Assembly: GCF_023015885.1 (NCBI RefSeq) | Contig: NZ_JALKBE010000002.1 | Location: 62,001-126,000, forward strand | Source of the DNA: Aliiroseovarius sp. S1123 | GTDB lineage: Bacteria; Pseudomonadota; Alphaproteobacteria; Rhodobacterales; Rhodobacteraceae | DNA length: 64,000 bases | Direction: 5' to 3' | In this document: one piece after another, positions 18,611 through 28,854 of the stretch | Position numbering within the stretch: position 1 is the stretch's first letter | Layout: every line of letters begins with the position of its first letter | Translations under genes and position numbers: made by a program | The notes under the pieces: model-generated | What the model was told of the DNA's origin: nothing | Databases searched by the model: none | Seen by the model: the letters and a program-made list of their open reading frames with translations, nothing else

Positions 18611-19216
18611 ATGTCTGAACGTGACGGAATTTTTGCAGGCGACGACCCGTTTGTCATAGCGCGGAACTGGTTGGCCGAAGCCGAAAAAAATGAATTGAAC
18701 GATCCGAACGCAATCGCGCTTTCCACGGTCGATGCAGATGGTTTGCCCAATGCGCGCATGGTGCTTTTGAAAGACATCGAAGATGACGCGTTCGTTTTCT
18801 ACACGAATTATGGCTCGGTCAAAGCACAGGAAATCGAACAGGCCAGGAAGGCGGCGTTCGTGATGCATTGGAAAAGCCTCAGGCGCCAAATTCGCGTGCG
18901 CGGGACCGTGACACGCGAAGAAGGCGTGCAGGCGGATAATTACTTTGCGTCCCGATCATTGAAGAGCAAACTTGGTGCTTGGGCGTCTCGGCAAAGCCAG
19001 CCATTGTCTTCGCGGGCCAGTTTGATGGCTAAGGTCGCCAAGGTGACAGCGCAGCACGGGCCGACCCCGCAACGCCCAGAGTTTTGGGGGGGGTATCGTA
19101 TCCAGCCAAGCGAAATCGAATTCTGGGCGGATGGGGCATTCAGGTTGCATGACCGTTTCCGCTGGACGCGCTCTGAGCAGGATCAGAACTGGAAGATTGA
19201 GCGGCTGAATCCTTGA
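18611..19216 (+). CDS. pdxH: Pyridoxine/pyridoxamine 5'-phosphate oxidase
   Basis: FMN enzyme that makes pyridoxal 5'-phosphate. 201 residues. Family motifs: [22 protein letters not shown] for FMN binding, [29 protein letters not shown], and the C-terminal signature [19 protein letters not shown] 18611 follows AAGGA. Transcribed away from fabI across a 158-base divergent region. Its product is the cofactor of MetY, also in this window. Confidence 0.95.
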   Translation: MSERDGIFAGDDPFVIARNWLAEAEKNELNDPNAIALSTVDADGLPNARMVLLKDIEDDAFVFYTNYGSVKAQEIEQARKAAFVMHWKSLRRQIRVRGTVTREEGVQADNYFASRSLKSKLGAWASRQSQPLSSRASLMAKVAKVTAQHGPTPQRPEFWGGYRIQPSEIEFWADGAFRLHDRFRWTRSEQDQNWKIERLNP

Positions 19217-19330
19217 AAATCTTGCCGCTTTTGGCCTTTACCTATCCAAAAATACAGGGTTGCGGGGCTTGCGTCGCCCCTGCAAACGCCCCAATAGTAA
19301 ATTTGGGGATGAAATGTGCTAGAGGTTGAT

Positions 19331-19876
19331 ATGTCGCAGATGAGTGATGCCCGAGCGCCAGAGGTGGTGCAAGGGCAGGTCAAATGGTTCGATCCGAACA
19401 AGGGGTTCGGGTTTGTGGTTGCGAACGAAGGTGGGGCGGATATTCTGTTGCACGCCAATGTGTTGCGCAATTTTGGCCAAAGCTCTGTCGCCGATGGTTC
19501 TAGCATTGAAATCACCGTCCAGGCCACGGATCGTGGCTTCCAGGCCATCAGCGTGCTGTCGATCGTGCCCCCGGAAGGGGATGACCTCCATCAGTTGGAA
19601 GAGATCGTCGAAGGGCTGGTTGATCCCGACAGCATCGGAGATATGGAGCCTGCCCGCGTGAAATGGTTCGACAAGGCCAAGGGTTTTGGGTTCGCCAATG
19701 CCTTTGGCAGTACCGAAGACATTTTCGTGCATATCGAGGTTCTGCGCCGGTCGGGTCTTGCTGATCTCCAGCCCGGGGAAGCGATCAGCATACGCGCAGC
19801 CGATGGCAAGCGCGGCAAGATGGCCGTTTCTGTTCATGCATGGGACGCGGCTGTCGACGACGGGTCCGCATCGTGA
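19331..19876 (+). CDS. Double cold-shock-domain protein
   Basis: 181 residues with two cold-shock domains in one chain. The first, about residues 14-75, has [16 protein letters not shown] (RNP1) and [10 protein letters not shown] (RNP2); the second, about 105-165, has [18 protein letters not shown] and [14 protein letters not shown]. They bind single-stranded RNA or DNA. The linker is acidic. ATG 19331 has GAGG upstream; a GTG at 19316 and ATG 19340 are less likely. The downstream DUF192 gene starts in its stop codon (GTGA), so the two are coupled. Confidence 0.93.
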   Translation: MSQMSDARAPEVVQGQVKWFDPNKGFGFVVANEGGADILLHANVLRNFGQSSVADGSSIEITVQATDRGFQAISVLSIVPPEGDDLHQLEEIVEGLVDPDSIGDMEPARVKWFDKAKGFGFANAFGSTEDIFVHIEVLRRSGLADLQPGEAISIRAADGKRGKMAVSVHAWDAAVDDGSAS

Positions 19877-20379
19877 AACGCGCTTTGCGCGCGGGGGTAA
19901 TATCCTGGTGCGCAGGTCTTTCCGCGGTCCTGAGTGCAGGGTGGGCAGAGGCCTCGGACTGCCAGTTTGACCGCATCTCCATTCGCGGTGATTGGGGGCA
20001 AGCTGCCTTCACGATCGAGGTTGCAGACGACCCGAATGAGCGCGCCCAAGGGTTGATGTTTCGCGAAACGCTGCCCTCTACCCACGGGATGCTATTCCTT
20101 TTCGAAAAGCCGCAGCCCGTGAGCTTCTGGATGAAGAACACTCTGATCCCGCTCGATATGATTTTTATTCGGCCTGATGGTTCCGTGGCCCGGATCCACC
20201 GGAATGCGATCCCCCATGACACAACCCTGATCGACGGAGGGCAGGGCGTTAGTGCTGTGCTAGAGGTAAATGGGGGTCTGACAGGGCGTTTTGGGATCAC
20301 CGTCGGAAGCGAGCTGCAGCATCCCGCCTTTGACCAGAGTGCGGCTGTATGGCCATGCAATACACCTGCTACGGATTAA
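19873..20379 (+). CDS. DUF192 family secreted protein
   Basis: 168 residues starting at GTG 19873, which overlaps the stop of the cold-shock gene. The N-terminus ([26 protein letters not shown]) is a signal peptide. The DUF192 core follows: [28 protein letters not shown], then [16 protein letters not shown], both family signatures. Function unknown. A longer frame from ATG 19840 would destroy the signal peptide and is unlikely. Coupling with a cold-shock gene is common in Rhodobacteraceae, as far as I recall. Confidence 0.88.
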   Translation: MKRALRAGVISWCAGLSAVLSAGWAEASDCQFDRISIRGDWGQAAFTIEVADDPNERAQGLMFRETLPSTHGMLFLFEKPQPVSFWMKNTLIPLDMIFIRPDGSVARIHRNAIPHDTTLIDGGQGVSAVLEVNGGLTGRFGITVGSELQHPAFDQSAAVWPCNTPATD

Positions 20380-20451
20380 TCGACCTACATTTCATTTTGT
20401 GCGGTTTTCTCTCTTTTCATTGCCGAGACACATCGGTAAGGAAGAGGCGTT

Positions 20452-20528
20452 CGGGGCGTAGCGCAGTCTGGTAGCGCACCTGTTTTGGGTACAGGGGGTC
20501 GCAAGTTCGAATCTTGCCGTCCCGACCA
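20452..20528 (+). tRNA. tRNA-Pro (anticodon TGG)
   Basis: 77 bases beginning CGGGGCG and ending CCCGACCA with the CCA encoded. The acceptor stem CGGGGCG pairs partly with CGTCCCG. The anticodon stem CCTGT/ACAGG holds the loop TTTGGGT, giving anticodon TGG. The T arm is GCAAGTTCGAATCTTGC. It stands alone; no attachment-site duplicate of its 3' end is visible downstream. Confidence 0.97.
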
Positions 20529-20578
20529 CTCTTCTTCAAAAGAGTTCGTCGTTTGAGATCTCCGCATGGCGGAGGATG

Positions 20579-20600
20579 CCACCAGATATGGTGGTCTCTT
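20579..20600 (+). terminator. Weak terminator after tRNA-Pro
   Basis: CCACCA (20579-20584) pairs with TGGTGG (20589-20594) and is followed by TCTCTTTG. The stem is short and the T run is broken. Confidence 0.35.
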
Positions 20601-20972
20601 TGTGAACGCACCCCCGGCGTCATTCCCTCAGATCGCAAACGATGGTGCCTGCAAGTGAGTCGGATTTCGCCGGACGTTGGCGACCAGAACGCATAGAATC
20701 GACGCCTGTGTTGCGAAACAGCACGATGCTGTGTCGCAGAAACGAAACCTGCCTAAATTTTACGCTATGGCTTGTGGTGAAACGCATCACTTCAAGCGAC
20801 ATATTGTGTTCGATCCGTAAGCGGGCCAATTTGCTAGCAAAATAAGGATACCCCCTAAGGTTGTATTAACTGAGAATCAATCATTGGTCATTTCGGTCGG
20901 CTGGCGACCACCTGCGTCAACAGAAAAGAGTTGGGGATATCTTTGAAATTCTCGTTGACGGTATAGGGCGGA

Positions 20973-21020
20973 CTACGCCAGATTGTGGGTGCTAGTCGAA
21001 AGGGCCACAATATATAGTGG
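20973..21020. promoter_or_regulatory. Pair of NrdR boxes upstream of nrdJ
   Basis: CCACAATATATAGTGG (21005-21020) is close to the NrdR consensus ACACWATATMTWGTGT. A degenerate copy, CTACGCCAGATTGTGG (20973-20988), starts 32 bases earlier, about three helical turns, the spacing typical of NrdR pairs. The downstream box ends 200 bases before nrdJ. Confidence 0.8.
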
Positions 21021-21220
21021 CTCGCGGTTGGTAGGGTGAAACAGGGGACCAAGCTTCGATTTTGAAGTCTCAAGGGTGCGTCACGTAAAGGGTGTGCGGC
21101 GCTCGGCGGTATTCCTGTGTCCTATCTTCAGCCACTCGACTAGCACGAATTTGATGGAAGAGGGCAGATCCCTAGCGCTGACGGGCCGCAGGGAACGACT
21201 AAGGGACAGGACAGGGCACA

Positions 21221-24200
21221 ATGAAGATTGAACGCAAATTCACAAAATCGGGGCAGGGCGCGTATTCTGATTTGGATTTCACAAACACAACGTCTGAAAT
21301 TCGCAATCCGGATGGCACTATCGTTTTCAAACTAGACGACTGCGAAATCCCGACAAGCTGGAGCCAGGTGGCGTCCGATGTGATCGCGCAGAAATACTTC
21401 CGTAAGGCAGGTGTCCCGGTTGTCCTGAAGAAGGTCAAGGAAAAGGGGGTTCCCGAATTCCTCTGGCGCTCGGTTCCCGATGAAAAGGCGATGGAAGACC
21501 TGCCCGAAGGCGAACGCTTCGGAGGCGAGACCTCGGCCAAGCAGGTGTTCAACCGTTTGGCAGGCGCATGGGCCTATTGGGGCTGGAAGGGTGGTTACTT
21601 CACCACCGAGGAAGACGCCCGCGCCTATTTCGATGAAATGCGTCACATGCTGGCCAGCCAGCGCGCCGCGCCAAACAGCCCCCAATGGTTCAACACCGGT
21701 CTGCATTGGGCCTATGGCATCGATGGTCCGGCGCAGGGCCACTATTATGTCGACCACAAGACCCGCAAGCTGACCCGCTCGAAATCCAGCTATGAGCATC
21801 CCCAGCCGCATGCATGTTTCATTCAGTCGATTGGTGACGATCTGGTTGGCGATGGCGGCATCATGGACCTGTGGGTCCGCGAGGCGCGCCTGTTCAAATA
21901 TGGCTCGGGCACCGGCACCAACTTCTCGTCCCTGCGGGCGGCGGACGAGCCGCTGTCGGGCGGTGGCAAATCCTCGGGCCTGATGGGCTTTTTGAAAATC
22001 GGTGACCGTGCTGCGGGCGCGATCAAGTCGGGCGGCACCACCCGTCGCGCGGCCAAGATGGTGATTGTTGACGCCGACCACCCGGATATCGAGGAATACA
22101 TCAACTGGAAGGTCAAGGAAGAGCAGAAAGTGGCCAGCTTGGTCGCGGGCTCGAAGATGCATGAAGAGCATCTGAACCACATCTTTGCGGCCATCCGTGC
22201 CTGGGACGGCAAAGCAGAAGATGCCTATGATCCCAAAACCAACGACACGCTGAAAGATGCCATCCGCGCCGCGAAAAAGGTCGCGATCCCCGAGGCGTAT
22301 GTCAAACGCGTGCTGGATTACGCCAAGCAGGGTTTTGGCTCGATCGAGTTCCCGACCTATGACACCGATTGGGACAGCGAGGCCTACGCCACCGTCTCCG
22401 GCCAGAACTCGAACAACTCGGTTCGCGTCACCGACAGCTTCCTGAAAGCGGTTGAAGCCGACGCCGATTGGGAGTTGATCCGTCGCACCGACGGATCGGT
22501 CGCCAAGACGATCAAGGCGCGCGACCTGTGGGAGCAGATCGGCCACGCCGCGTGGTCCTGTGCCGACCCCGGCATCCAGTATCACGACACGGTCAACGCG
22601 TGGCACACCTGCCCGGAAGACGGTGCGATCCGCGGCTCGAACCCATGCTCGGAATACATGTTCCTGGACGACACCGCATGTAACCTGGCCTCGATGAACC
22701 TACTGACCTTCCTGAAGGATGGCGTGTTCCAGGCCGAAGACTACATGCACGCCACGCGTCTGTGGACCATCACGCTGGAAATCTCGGTCATGATGGCGCA
22801 GTTCCCGTCGAAAGAGATCGCGGAATTGTCCTATGTTTTCCGTACCTTGGGTCTGGGCTATGCCAATATTGGCGGGCTTCTGATGAACATGGGCTATGGC
22901 TATGACAGTGACGAAGGGCGTGCGCTCTGTGGCGCGCTGACCGCGATTATGACCGGCGTGGCCTATGCGACCTCGGCCGAGATCGCAGGCGAACTGGGCG
23001 CCTTTGAAGGCTACGAGCGCAATAAAGACCACATGCTGCGCGTCATCCAGAACCACCGCAACGCGGCCTATGGCGCCAGCGAAGGTTATCAGGATCTGGC
23101 TGTGAAGCCGGTTCCGCTGGATCTGAAAAACTGCCCCGACGGCAAGCTGGTCGATCTGGCCATGGGCGCGTGGGACGAAGCTTATGCGCTGGGTGAAAAG
23201 CACGGCTATCGCAACGCACAGGTCTCGGTGATTGCCCCGACCGGCACCATTGGTCTGGTGATGGATTGCGACACCACGGGGATCGAGCCGGACTTTGCGC
23301 TGGTGAAGTTCAAGAAGCTGGCCGGCGGCGGTTACTTCAAGATCATCAACCGCTCGGTGCCTGCTGCGCTTGAAAAGCTGGGCTATGACAGCGCGCAGAT
23401 CGAAGAGATCATCGCCTATGCGGTCGGTCACGGTACCATGGGCAACGCGCCTGCGATCAACCACACCACGCTGATCGGTCACGGCTTTAGCCAGAACGAG
23501 ATCGAGAAGATCGAGGCAGCCTTGCCGTCCGCTTTCGATATCCGTTTTGTCTTCAACCAGTGGACGCTGGGCGAGGAGTTCTGCACCAACGTTCTGGGCA
23601 TCCCGGCTGAGAAGCTGAACGACCCCGAGTTCAACCTGCTGCGTCACTTGGGCTTCACCCGCAAGGACATCGAAGCCGCGAACGACCACGTTCTGGGCAC
23701 GATGACGCTGGAAGGCGCGCCGTTCCTGAAGGAAGAGCACTATAACGTCTTCGATTGCGCCAACCCGTGCGGCAAGAAAGGCAAGCGTTTCTTGTCGGTG
23801 GATAGCCACATTTACATGATGGCCGCGGCGCAGTCGTTCATTTCGGGTGCGATCTCGAAAACGATCAACATGCCGAATGATGCAACGATCGAGGACTGCC
23901 AGAAGGCCTATGAACTCAGCTGGTCGCTGGGTGTAAAGGCCAATGCGCTTTACCGTGACGGCTCGAAACTGAGCCAGCCCTTGGCTGCGGCTCTGGTCGA
24001 GGATGATGAAGAGGCAGAAGAAATTCTGGCATCGGGATCACCCCACGAGAAAGCCGTGACACTGGCCGAAAAGATCATCGAGAAAGTGGTGATCAAAGAG
24101 GTCGCACGCGGACGCGAGAAGCTGCCCGAACGCCGCAAGGGCTATACGCAGAAAGCCATCGTCGGTGGGCACAAAGTGTATCTGCGCACCGGCGAATACG

Positions 24201-24925
24201 AAGACGGCAATCTGGGCGAGATCTTCATCGACATGCACAAGGAAGGCGCTGGCTTCCGGGCGATGATGAACAACTTCGCCATCGCTGTATCCGTCGGGCT
24301 GCAATACGGTGTGCCGCTGGAAGAGTTCGTGGACGCCTTCACCTTCACCAAGTTCGAACCGGCAGGCATGGTTCAGGGCAACGACTCGATCAAGAACGCG
24401 ACGTCGATCCTGGACTACATCTTCCGCGAACTGGCCGTGTCCTATCTGGACCGCACCGATCTGGCGCATGTGAAACCGCAGGGTGCCAGCTTCGATGACC
24501 TTGGTCGTGGCGAGGAAGAGGGCGTGTCAAACGTACAGGAACCGTCCGAGAGCGCTGCCACCAAGTCCTTGGAAGTGCTGAAACAAATCAGCTCGACCGG
24601 CTATCTGCGCAAGCGTCTGCCGCAGGAACTGGTGGTGCTGCGGGGCGGCATGGAAGCCGGCGGAACAGCCTTGACCGGTACCGATCCTATCGGCGCGCTG
24701 AACACGTTGGTGCCCGAAACGGCGGGTGAAACCGCTGTGGTCGAAATGTCGGTGACCGAGGCGACGGTCTCGACCGGGACGGTGAACACCATCGATGCCC
24801 GCACCAAGGCCAAGATGCAGGGCTACGAAGGGGATCCCTGTGGCGAGTGCGGAAACTACACGCTGGTGCGCAACGGCACCTGCATGAAGTGCAACACCTG
24901 CGGCTCGACCACGGGCTGCAGCTAA
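21221..24925 (+). CDS. nrdJ: Adenosylcobalamin-dependent ribonucleoside-diphosphate reductase (class II)
   Basis: Makes deoxyribonucleotides using a radical formed from adenosylcobalamin, with no need for oxygen. 1234 residues, the long form of the family. Active-site residues are the motif NPCSE at 474-478 (Cys476, Glu478) and the redox cysteines Cys199 ([11 protein letters not shown]) and Cys846 (VFDCANPCG). The last 28 residues carry a six-cysteine tail (C1207, C1210, C1221, C1224, C1227, C1233) that relays electrons or binds zinc. NrdR boxes upstream suggest control by NrdR. The cobalamin genes elsewhere in the window supply its cofactor. Confidence 0.96.
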   Translation: MKIERKFTKSGQGAYSDLDFTNTTSEIRNPDGTIVFKLDDCEIPTSWSQVASDVIAQKYFRKAGVPVVLKKVKEKGVPEFLWRSVPDEKAMEDLPEGERFGGETSAKQVFNRLAGAWAYWGWKGGYFTTEEDARAYFDEMRHMLASQRAAPNSPQWFNTGLHWAYGIDGPAQGHYYVDHKTRKLTRSKSSYEHPQPHACFIQSIGDDLVGDGGIMDLWVREARLFKYGSGTGTNFSSLRAADEPLSGGGKSSGLMGFLKIGDRAAGAIKSGGTTRRAAKMVIVDADHPDIEEYINWKVKEEQKVASLVAGSKMHEEHLNHIFAAIRAWDGKAEDAYDPKTNDTLKDAIRAAKKVAIPEAYVKRVLDYAKQGFGSIEFPTYDTDWDSEAYATVSGQNSNNSVRVTDSFLKAVEADADWELIRRTDGSVAKTIKARDLWEQIGHAAWSCADPGIQYHDTVNAWHTCPEDGAIRGSNPCSEYMFLDDTACNLASMNLLTFLKDGVFQAEDYMHATRLWTITLEISVMMAQFPSKEIAELSYVFRTLGLGYANIGGLLMNMGYGYDSDEGRALCGALTAIMTGVAYATSAEIAGELGAFEGYERNKDHMLRVIQNHRNAAYGASEGYQDLAVKPVPLDLKNCPDGKLVDLAMGAWDEAYALGEKHGYRNAQVSVIAPTGTIGLVMDCDTTGIEPDFALVKFKKLAGGGYFKIINRSVPAALEKLGYDSAQIEEIIAYAVGHGTMGNAPAINHTTLIGHGFSQNEIEKIEAALPSAFDIRFVFNQWTLGEEFCTNVLGIPAEKLNDPEFNLLRHLGFTRKDIEAANDHVLGTMTLEGAPFLKEEHYNVFDCANPCGKKGKRFLSVDSHIYMMAAAQSFISGAISKTINMPNDATIEDCQKAYELSWSLGVKANALYRDGSKLSQPLAAALVEDDEEAEEILASGSPHEKAVTLAEKIIEKVVIKEVARGREKLPERRKGYTQKAIVGGHKVYLRTGEYEDGNLGEIFIDMHKEGAGFRAMMNNFAIAVSVGLQYGVPLEEFVDAFTFTKFEPAGMVQGNDSIKNATSILDYIFRELAVSYLDRTDLAHVKPQGASFDDLGRGEEEGVSNVQEPSESAATKSLEVLKQISSTGYLRKRLPQELVVLRGGMEAGGTALTGTDPIGALNTLVPETAGETAVVEMSVTEATVSTGTVNTIDARTKAKMQGYEGDPCGECGNYTLVRNGTCMKCNTCGSTTGCS

Positions 24926-24935
24926 CGGTTTCGTT

Positions 24936-25028
24936 CGGGCCGCTGTGTCCCAAGTGGCGGCCCGGGCAAGGTTAGGGTGGGTGCGGGGGATGCCCGCCAT
25001 CCTAACATGGGGCAGGTGCGCTTGCCCC
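24936..25028 (+). other. Array of three stable hairpins after nrdJ, possible structured RNA
   Basis: Hairpin 1: CGGGCCGC (24936-24943) with GCGGCCCG (24957-24964). Hairpin 2: GTTAGGGTGG (24971-24980) with CCATCCTAAC (24997-25006), one G-U pair. Hairpin 3: GGGGCAGG (25009-25016) with CTTGCCCC (25021-25028) over a TGCG loop. No open frame runs through. Either an elaborate nrdJ 3' UTR or a small RNA ending at the terminator at 25095. Confidence 0.45.
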
Positions 25029-25094
25029 CGACACAGGTAGGGCCGCAGGCAAACAATCTGAGCGGTACCAATGATGAGCCCTATCAGTGAAACT

Positions 25095-25127
25095 GGGGTG
25101 CCCGGCGGGCACCCCGTTTTTCTTTTT
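25095..25127 (+). terminator. Strong terminator 170 bases after nrdJ
   Basis: GGGGTGCCC (25095-25103) and GGGCACCCC (25107-25115) over a GGC loop, followed by GTTTTTCTTTTT. A textbook rho-independent terminator on the plus strand. Confidence 0.93.
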
Positions 25128-25160
25128 GGACATATGAGTTAGGCTGGCGCATCGCCAATA

Positions 25161-25194
25161 AAAAACGCCCGGCCGCCGGGGCAGCCGGGCGTTT
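25161..25194 (-). terminator. Terminator of ilvBN
   Basis: AAACGCCCGGC (25163-25173) pairs with GCCGGGCGTTT (25184-25194). On the minus strand the stem is followed by a T run from the A run at 25160-25165. Confidence 0.88.
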
Positions 25195-25216
25195 CAAATC
25201 TTGTCGGGCGCTTTGC

Positions 25217-25777
25217 TTATGCGCCTCGGGGCAGGGCAGCCACACCCGTACGGGCCAATTCGCTAAGACCCAGAGGGCGCATCAGCTCGGCAAAGGCGTC
25301 GATTTTCTCGGTCGTGCCGGTGATCTCGAACACAAAGCTGTCCAGCGTGCTGTCCACAACATTGGCGCGGAAGATGTCAGCCAGACGCAGCGCCTCGACG
25401 CGTTTGTCGCCTGCGCCTTCGACCTTCAGCAGTGCCAGCTCACGCTCAACTGCCGGACCTTCAACGGTCAGGTCATGCACTTCGTGCACCGGAACGATGC
25501 GGCCCAGCTGTGCCTTGATCTGCTCGATCACGGCAGGCGTGCCGGTGGTCACGATGGTGATGCGCGACAGGTGACCTTCGTGGTCAACCTCGGCCACGGT
25601 CAGGCTTTCGATGTTATATCCACGGCCCGAGAACAAACCGATTACGCGCGCCAGAACACCGGCTTCGTTGTCCACCACGCAGGCCAGCGTGTGACGCTCG
25701 ATGATGTCCGAGTTGGGGTCGCGAAGGTCATAGGCCGACTTGCGGGAAGAGCCTTTTTTAATTTTTAGTGCAGACAT
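25217..25777 (-). CDS. ilvN: Acetolactate synthase, small regulatory subunit
   Basis: 186 residues. An N-terminal ACT domain (about residues 28-100) shows HTLACVVDNEAGVLARVIGLFSGRGYNI, the site that senses valine and other branched-chain amino acids. A C-terminal domain follows with ELALLKV and the conserved FVFEITG. It activates and feedback-regulates the IlvB subunit. It lies 13 bases after ilvB and ends 23 bases before the ilvBN terminator stem. Confidence 0.95.
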   Translation of the reverse strand: MSALKIKKGSSRKSAYDLRDPNSDIIERHTLACVVDNEAGVLARVIGLFSGRGYNIESLTVAEVDHEGHLSRITIVTTGTPAVIEQIKAQLGRIVPVHEVHDLTVEGPAVERELALLKVEGAGDKRVEALRLADIFRANVVDSTLDSFVFEITGTTEKIDAFAELMRPLGLSELARTGVAALPRGA

Positions 25778-25790
25778 TTAGAGGCCCTCC

Positions 25791-27545
25791 TTAAACCAGT
25801 GTTGCGCCAGCGGCACCGATGACGCCTTGCGTCTCGGCCTCGCCCATCAGCATGTCATTATGCGGTGCGCCCGACGGGATCATCGGGAAACAGTTGGCGT
25901 GTTTCTCGACCAGCACGTCCAGAATGAACGGGCCATCATAATCCAGCATTTCCTGAATCGCATCGTCCAGCTCGGCCGGGTCAGACACCTGACGGCCCTT
26001 GCAGCCAAACGCATCGGCCAGCTTCACGAAGTCTGGCAGGCTTTCCGACCAGCTGTGCGAATAGCGCTCGCCGTGCAGCAGCTCTTGCCACTGGCGCACC
26101 ATGCCCAGACGTTCGTTGTTCAGGATGAACTGCTTGATCGGCGCGCGGAACTGCACTGCCGTTCCCATTTCCTGCATGTTCATCAGCCACGAGGCGTCAC
26201 CTGCCACGTTGATCACGCAGGCGTCGGGATGCGCGATCTGGGCGCCCAGCGAGGCCGGCAGGCCATAGCCCATCGTGCCCAAGCCCCCCGAAGTCAGCCA
26301 GCGGTTCGGATCCTCGAAGCCCAGGAACTGGGCAGCCCACATCTGGTGCTGACCCACTTCGGTCGCAACATAGCGGTCCTTATCTTTGGTCAGCGCTTCC
26401 AGTCGCTCCAGCGCATGCTGAGGCTGAATGACGTTATCGGTTCTCTGATACGAGAGGCAGCGACGCTCTTTCCATTCTGCGATCTGATCCGTCCATTTGC
26501 CCAGACCGACCTTATTGGTCTTGCGGCCGCGGGCTTTCCAGACTTTCAGCAAGTCTTCCAGAACGTGGCCGACATCGCCAACGATCGGCAGGTCGACATG
26601 CACCACCTTGTTGATCGAGCTGGGATCGATATCGATATGCGCCTTTTTCGACTTCGGGCTGAACGCATCAAGGCGGCCGGTGATCCGGTCATCGAAACGC
26701 GCGCCAACGCAGATCATCAGATCACAGCCATGCATCGCCATGTTGGCCTCGTACAGACCGTGCATGCCCAGCATGCCCAGCCAGTGTTCGCCCGAGGCAG
26801 GGTAGGCACCAAGCCCCATCAGGGTCGAGGTGATCGGGAAGCCCGTATCATCCACCAGTTCACGCAGAAGCTGGCTGGCCGCGGGCCCCGAGTTGATCAC
26901 GCCGCCACCGGTATAGAAGATCGGACGCTCGGCGGTTTCCATTAGCTCGGCCAGTTCGGTGATCGCGTCGATGTCGCCACGGACCTGCGGCTGGTAATGG
27001 CCGGTTTCGGTTTTGGCGGGCGGCGTATAGTCGCCCGTGGCGAACTGAACGTCTTTCGGAATGTCGATCAGCGTCGGCCCCGGACGGCCCGAGGTCGCCA
27101 CGTGGAACGCCTGGTGGATGGTCTCGGACAGTTTATCGGTCTCTTTTACCAGCCAGTTATGCTTGGTGCAGGGGCGGGTGATGCCCACAGTGTCGGCTTC
27201 CTGGAAACCATCTGTACCGATCATGAAGGTCGGAACCTGGCCGGTCAGAACAACGAGCGGGATCGAGTCCAGCAACGCGTCGGTCAGGCCAGTTACGGCG
27301 TTCGTCGCGCCGGGGCCCGAGGTGACCAGAACAACACCTGGCTTGCCGGTCGCACGTGCATAGCCTTCGGCGGCGTGTACGGCGCCCTGTTCGTGACGCA
27401 CGAGGATGTGCCGGATATCATTCTGCTGAAAAATCTCGTCATAAATCGGTAGGACGGCGCCCCCCGGATATCCGAATACTGTGTCCACACCCTGATCCTT
27501 CAGGGCTTGAACTACCATTTTCGCTCCGGTCATCTGACGTGCCAT
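25791..27545 (-). CDS. ilvB: Acetolactate synthase, large catalytic subunit
   Basis: Thiamine-diphosphate enzyme, first common step of valine, leucine and isoleucine synthesis. 584 residues. The catalytic Glu region is [15 protein letters not shown] followed by [18 protein letters not shown]; the TPP-magnesium motif is [15 protein letters not shown] with ILNN. Start ATG 27545 follows GGAGAAGA; the longer frame to 27575 runs into the terminator hairpin and is wrong. Transcription is controlled by an attenuator with a leader peptide just upstream. Co-transcribed with ilvN. Confidence 0.97.
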   Translation of the reverse strand: MARQMTGAKMVVQALKDQGVDTVFGYPGGAVLPIYDEIFQQNDIRHILVRHEQGAVHAAEGYARATGKPGVVLVTSGPGATNAVTGLTDALLDSIPLVVLTGQVPTFMIGTDGFQEADTVGITRPCTKHNWLVKETDKLSETIHQAFHVATSGRPGPTLIDIPKDVQFATGDYTPPAKTETGHYQPQVRGDIDAITELAELMETAERPIFYTGGGVINSGPAASQLLRELVDDTGFPITSTLMGLGAYPASGEHWLGMLGMHGLYEANMAMHGCDLMICVGARFDDRITGRLDAFSPKSKKAHIDIDPSSINKVVHVDLPIVGDVGHVLEDLLKVWKARGRKTNKVGLGKWTDQIAEWKERRCLSYQRTDNVIQPQHALERLEALTKDKDRYVATEVGQHQMWAAQFLGFEDPNRWLTSGGLGTMGYGLPASLGAQIAHPDACVINVAGDASWLMNMQEMGTAVQFRAPIKQFILNNERLGMVRQWQELLHGERYSHSWSESLPDFVKLADAFGCKGRQVSDPAELDDAIQEMLDYDGPFILDVLVEKHANCFPMIPSGAPHNDMLMGEAETQGVIGAAGATLV

Positions 27546-27575
27546 CTTCTTCTCCGTTTCACGTACGCTTCTCAC

Positions 27576-27643
27576 AAAAAAGCCCCCGATCTTCTCGGGG
27601 GCGCATGGGGTTCCATTATGGTTCCGTTACCGGCCCATGCGCC
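27576..27643 (-). promoter_or_regulatory. ilvBN transcription attenuator (terminator and antiterminator)
   Basis: On the minus strand, GCCCCCGA-GAAGA-TCGGGGGC followed by TTTTTT (27576-27602) is a terminator 31 bases before ilvB. An alternative stem pairs GGCGCATGGG (27634-27643, inside the leader peptide gene) with CCCATGCGCC (27600-27609). The two stems share three bases, so they exclude each other. This is the layout of amino-acid attenuation. Confidence 0.85.
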
Positions 27644-27674
27644 AATTTCCAACAAGTACTAGGACGCTGCGCAT
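27627..27674 (-). CDS. ilvBN leader peptide
   Basis: 15 codons reading MRSVLVLVGNWRMGR, then TAA. Five consecutive Val/Leu codons (VLVLV) are the sensor: ribosomes stall here when valine or leucine tRNA is short. A gap of four codons separates them from the left arm of the antiterminator, which overlaps the last codons. No strong ribosome site is visible (ACGGGAAAACTGCA precedes). The frame could also begin at ATG 27740, giving 37 residues with the same end. Confidence 0.8.
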   Translation of the reverse strand: MRSVLVLVGNWRMGR

Positions 27675-27736
27675 TGCAGTTTTCCCGTGTTCCTGCCCAA
27701 GGGGATCCTTGAAGGCTTCTTCAATATGTGCGCGGG

Positions 27737-27765
27737 ACATTATGAGGGGTGGACGGGGGCGTCAA
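27737..27765 (-). promoter_or_regulatory. Candidate ilvBN promoter
   Basis: On the minus strand TTGACG (27760-27765) is followed after 15 bases by CATAAT, or after 17 by TAATGT. This is placed correctly upstream of the leader peptide. Confidence 0.5.
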
Positions 27766-27937
27766 CAGCGAAAGCGCGTAGAAAATGTCGCAGAAGCGAA
27801 TTTTTTGTAATTTTCGGTCTTTTTGATGTGGTCTGGGCGCAATTTATGGAAATTCAGGCCGCGTGAGCCCGGTTTTTTCCTAATTTTACGGCCGAGTTTT
27901 GTGCAGTCGCAGCAAATCACCGGGCTTTCATGCCTAA

Positions 27938-28795
27938 TCAGGCCTCGCGGTGCACCTTGCTAGCCGTGTCTGGCAGCGTAATGCTGGCGACCTGTTCCGC
28001 GATCGGATCGGTGGACAGGGGGTGCAGCTCGGCCGAGTAATCTTCGTCCGTGATCAGCGGTGTCCAGTGATTATCGCGGTAGATCTCGATGGACGAGAAC
28101 GTAGCTTTATAATCCATCTTCGGGCTGCCTGGCACCCAATAGCCCAGATAGATATACGGAAGACCGGCCTCGCGTGCGATGTCGATGTGATCGAGGATCA
28201 TATAGGTGCCAAGGGATTTGCGGTGCCAGTCGGGATCGTAGAAGGAATAGACCATCGACAACCCGTCTTCGAGCACATCGGTCAGGCAGACCGCGCGCAA
28301 AGGACCATTGGCGTCATCCCCCGGATGCTGGTCCGGGCCGCGTTCGGCATACTCAATGACGCGACTTTTGATCGGGGTTTCTTCGATCATCGCGGCGAAT
28401 TCGAACACATCCATATCCGCCATGCCGCCTTCAGCGTGGCGGGTGTCCAGATAGCGGCGGAAAAGCTCGTACTGATCTTCGCTGGCCCACGGCGCGCGGG
28501 CGCGGCGTTCAAGGATCGCGTTGCGCTTGGCCGTACGGCGCTGGCTTTTGCTGGGTTGGAAATCAGCCACCCTGATGCGGGCAGACAAACAGGCCGAGCA
28601 TTCGGCGCAGGAGGGACGATAGAGGACGTTTTGCGACCGACGGAACCCTTGCTTGGATAAGGTGTCGTTCAGCGTTTCCGCATGCTCACCCTGAAGGGCC
28701 GTGAACAGTTTGCGCTCCATGCGCCCATCCAGATAGGGGCATTCCTGCGGAGCAGTCACGTAGAACTGAGGGGCAAGCGGAAGTGTATGGCGCAT
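27938..28795 (-). CDS. bpt: Aspartate/glutamate leucyltransferase
   Basis: 285 residues. Attaches leucine from leucyl-tRNA to proteins with N-terminal Asp or Glu, marking them for ClpS/ClpAP degradation (bacterial N-end rule). Family features: [13 protein letters not shown] with the N-terminal cysteine region, [17 protein letters not shown], and [25 protein letters not shown] followed by [15 protein letters not shown]. The name follows the Bpt/ATE family; eukaryotic relatives use arginine. Stands alone; 392 bases separate its end from the ilvB start codon. Confidence 0.92.
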   Translation of the reverse strand: MRHTLPLAPQFYVTAPQECPYLDGRMERKLFTALQGEHAETLNDTLSKQGFRRSQNVLYRPSCAECSACLSARIRVADFQPSKSQRRTAKRNAILERRARAPWASEDQYELFRRYLDTRHAEGGMADMDVFEFAAMIEETPIKSRVIEYAERGPDQHPGDDANGPLRAVCLTDVLEDGLSMVYSFYDPDWHRKSLGTYMILDHIDIAREAGLPYIYLGYWVPGSPKMDYKATFSSIEIYRDNHWTPLITDEDYSAELHPLSTDPIAEQVASITLPDTASKVHREA

Positions 28796-28854
28796 GGTAT
28801 CTCGAAATCATGTCAAATCGGAACGAGCCTAACGCGACCATGCGGTTTCGGGCA

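Larger units (their letters stand above)
20529..21220. other. 692-base intergenic region between tRNA-Pro and nrdJ
   Basis: No coding sequence is supported here; the open frames are short, without ribosome sites or family features. It holds a weak hairpin after the tRNA and the NrdR boxes at 20973-21020. The last 200 bases before nrdJ form a long, GC-rich leader with no pattern I can assign to a known riboswitch. Confidence 0.7.

Noticed and set aside
20452-20528. tRNA-Pro as an integration site of a mobile element
   Set aside because: No repeat of the tRNA 3' end, no integrase and no change in gene character was seen around it.
20385-20582. Open frame on the minus strand containing [20 protein letters not shown]
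   Set aside because: This is the antisense reading of tRNA-Pro, a well-known spurious protein in databases.
20642-20845. 67-codon open frame between tRNA-Pro and nrdJ
   Set aside because: No ribosome site, no family feature, and amino-acid composition unlike the neighbouring genes.
21021-21220. Possible cobalamin riboswitch before nrdJ
   Set aside because: AGCCACT-like and GGGAA-like words occur, but not in the order or with the B12 box (AGYCAGGAGACC) that the riboswitch needs.
21332-22606. 424-codon open frame antisense to nrdJ
   Set aside because: Shadow of nrdJ; no ribosome site or recognisable domain. The same applies to other long antisense frames at 36125-37093, 46204-47064 and 14238-15329.
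25068-25094. Hammerhead-ribozyme-like words TGATGAG and GAAAC after nrdJ
   Set aside because: The essential C before TGATGA is missing and no stem II can form between the two words.
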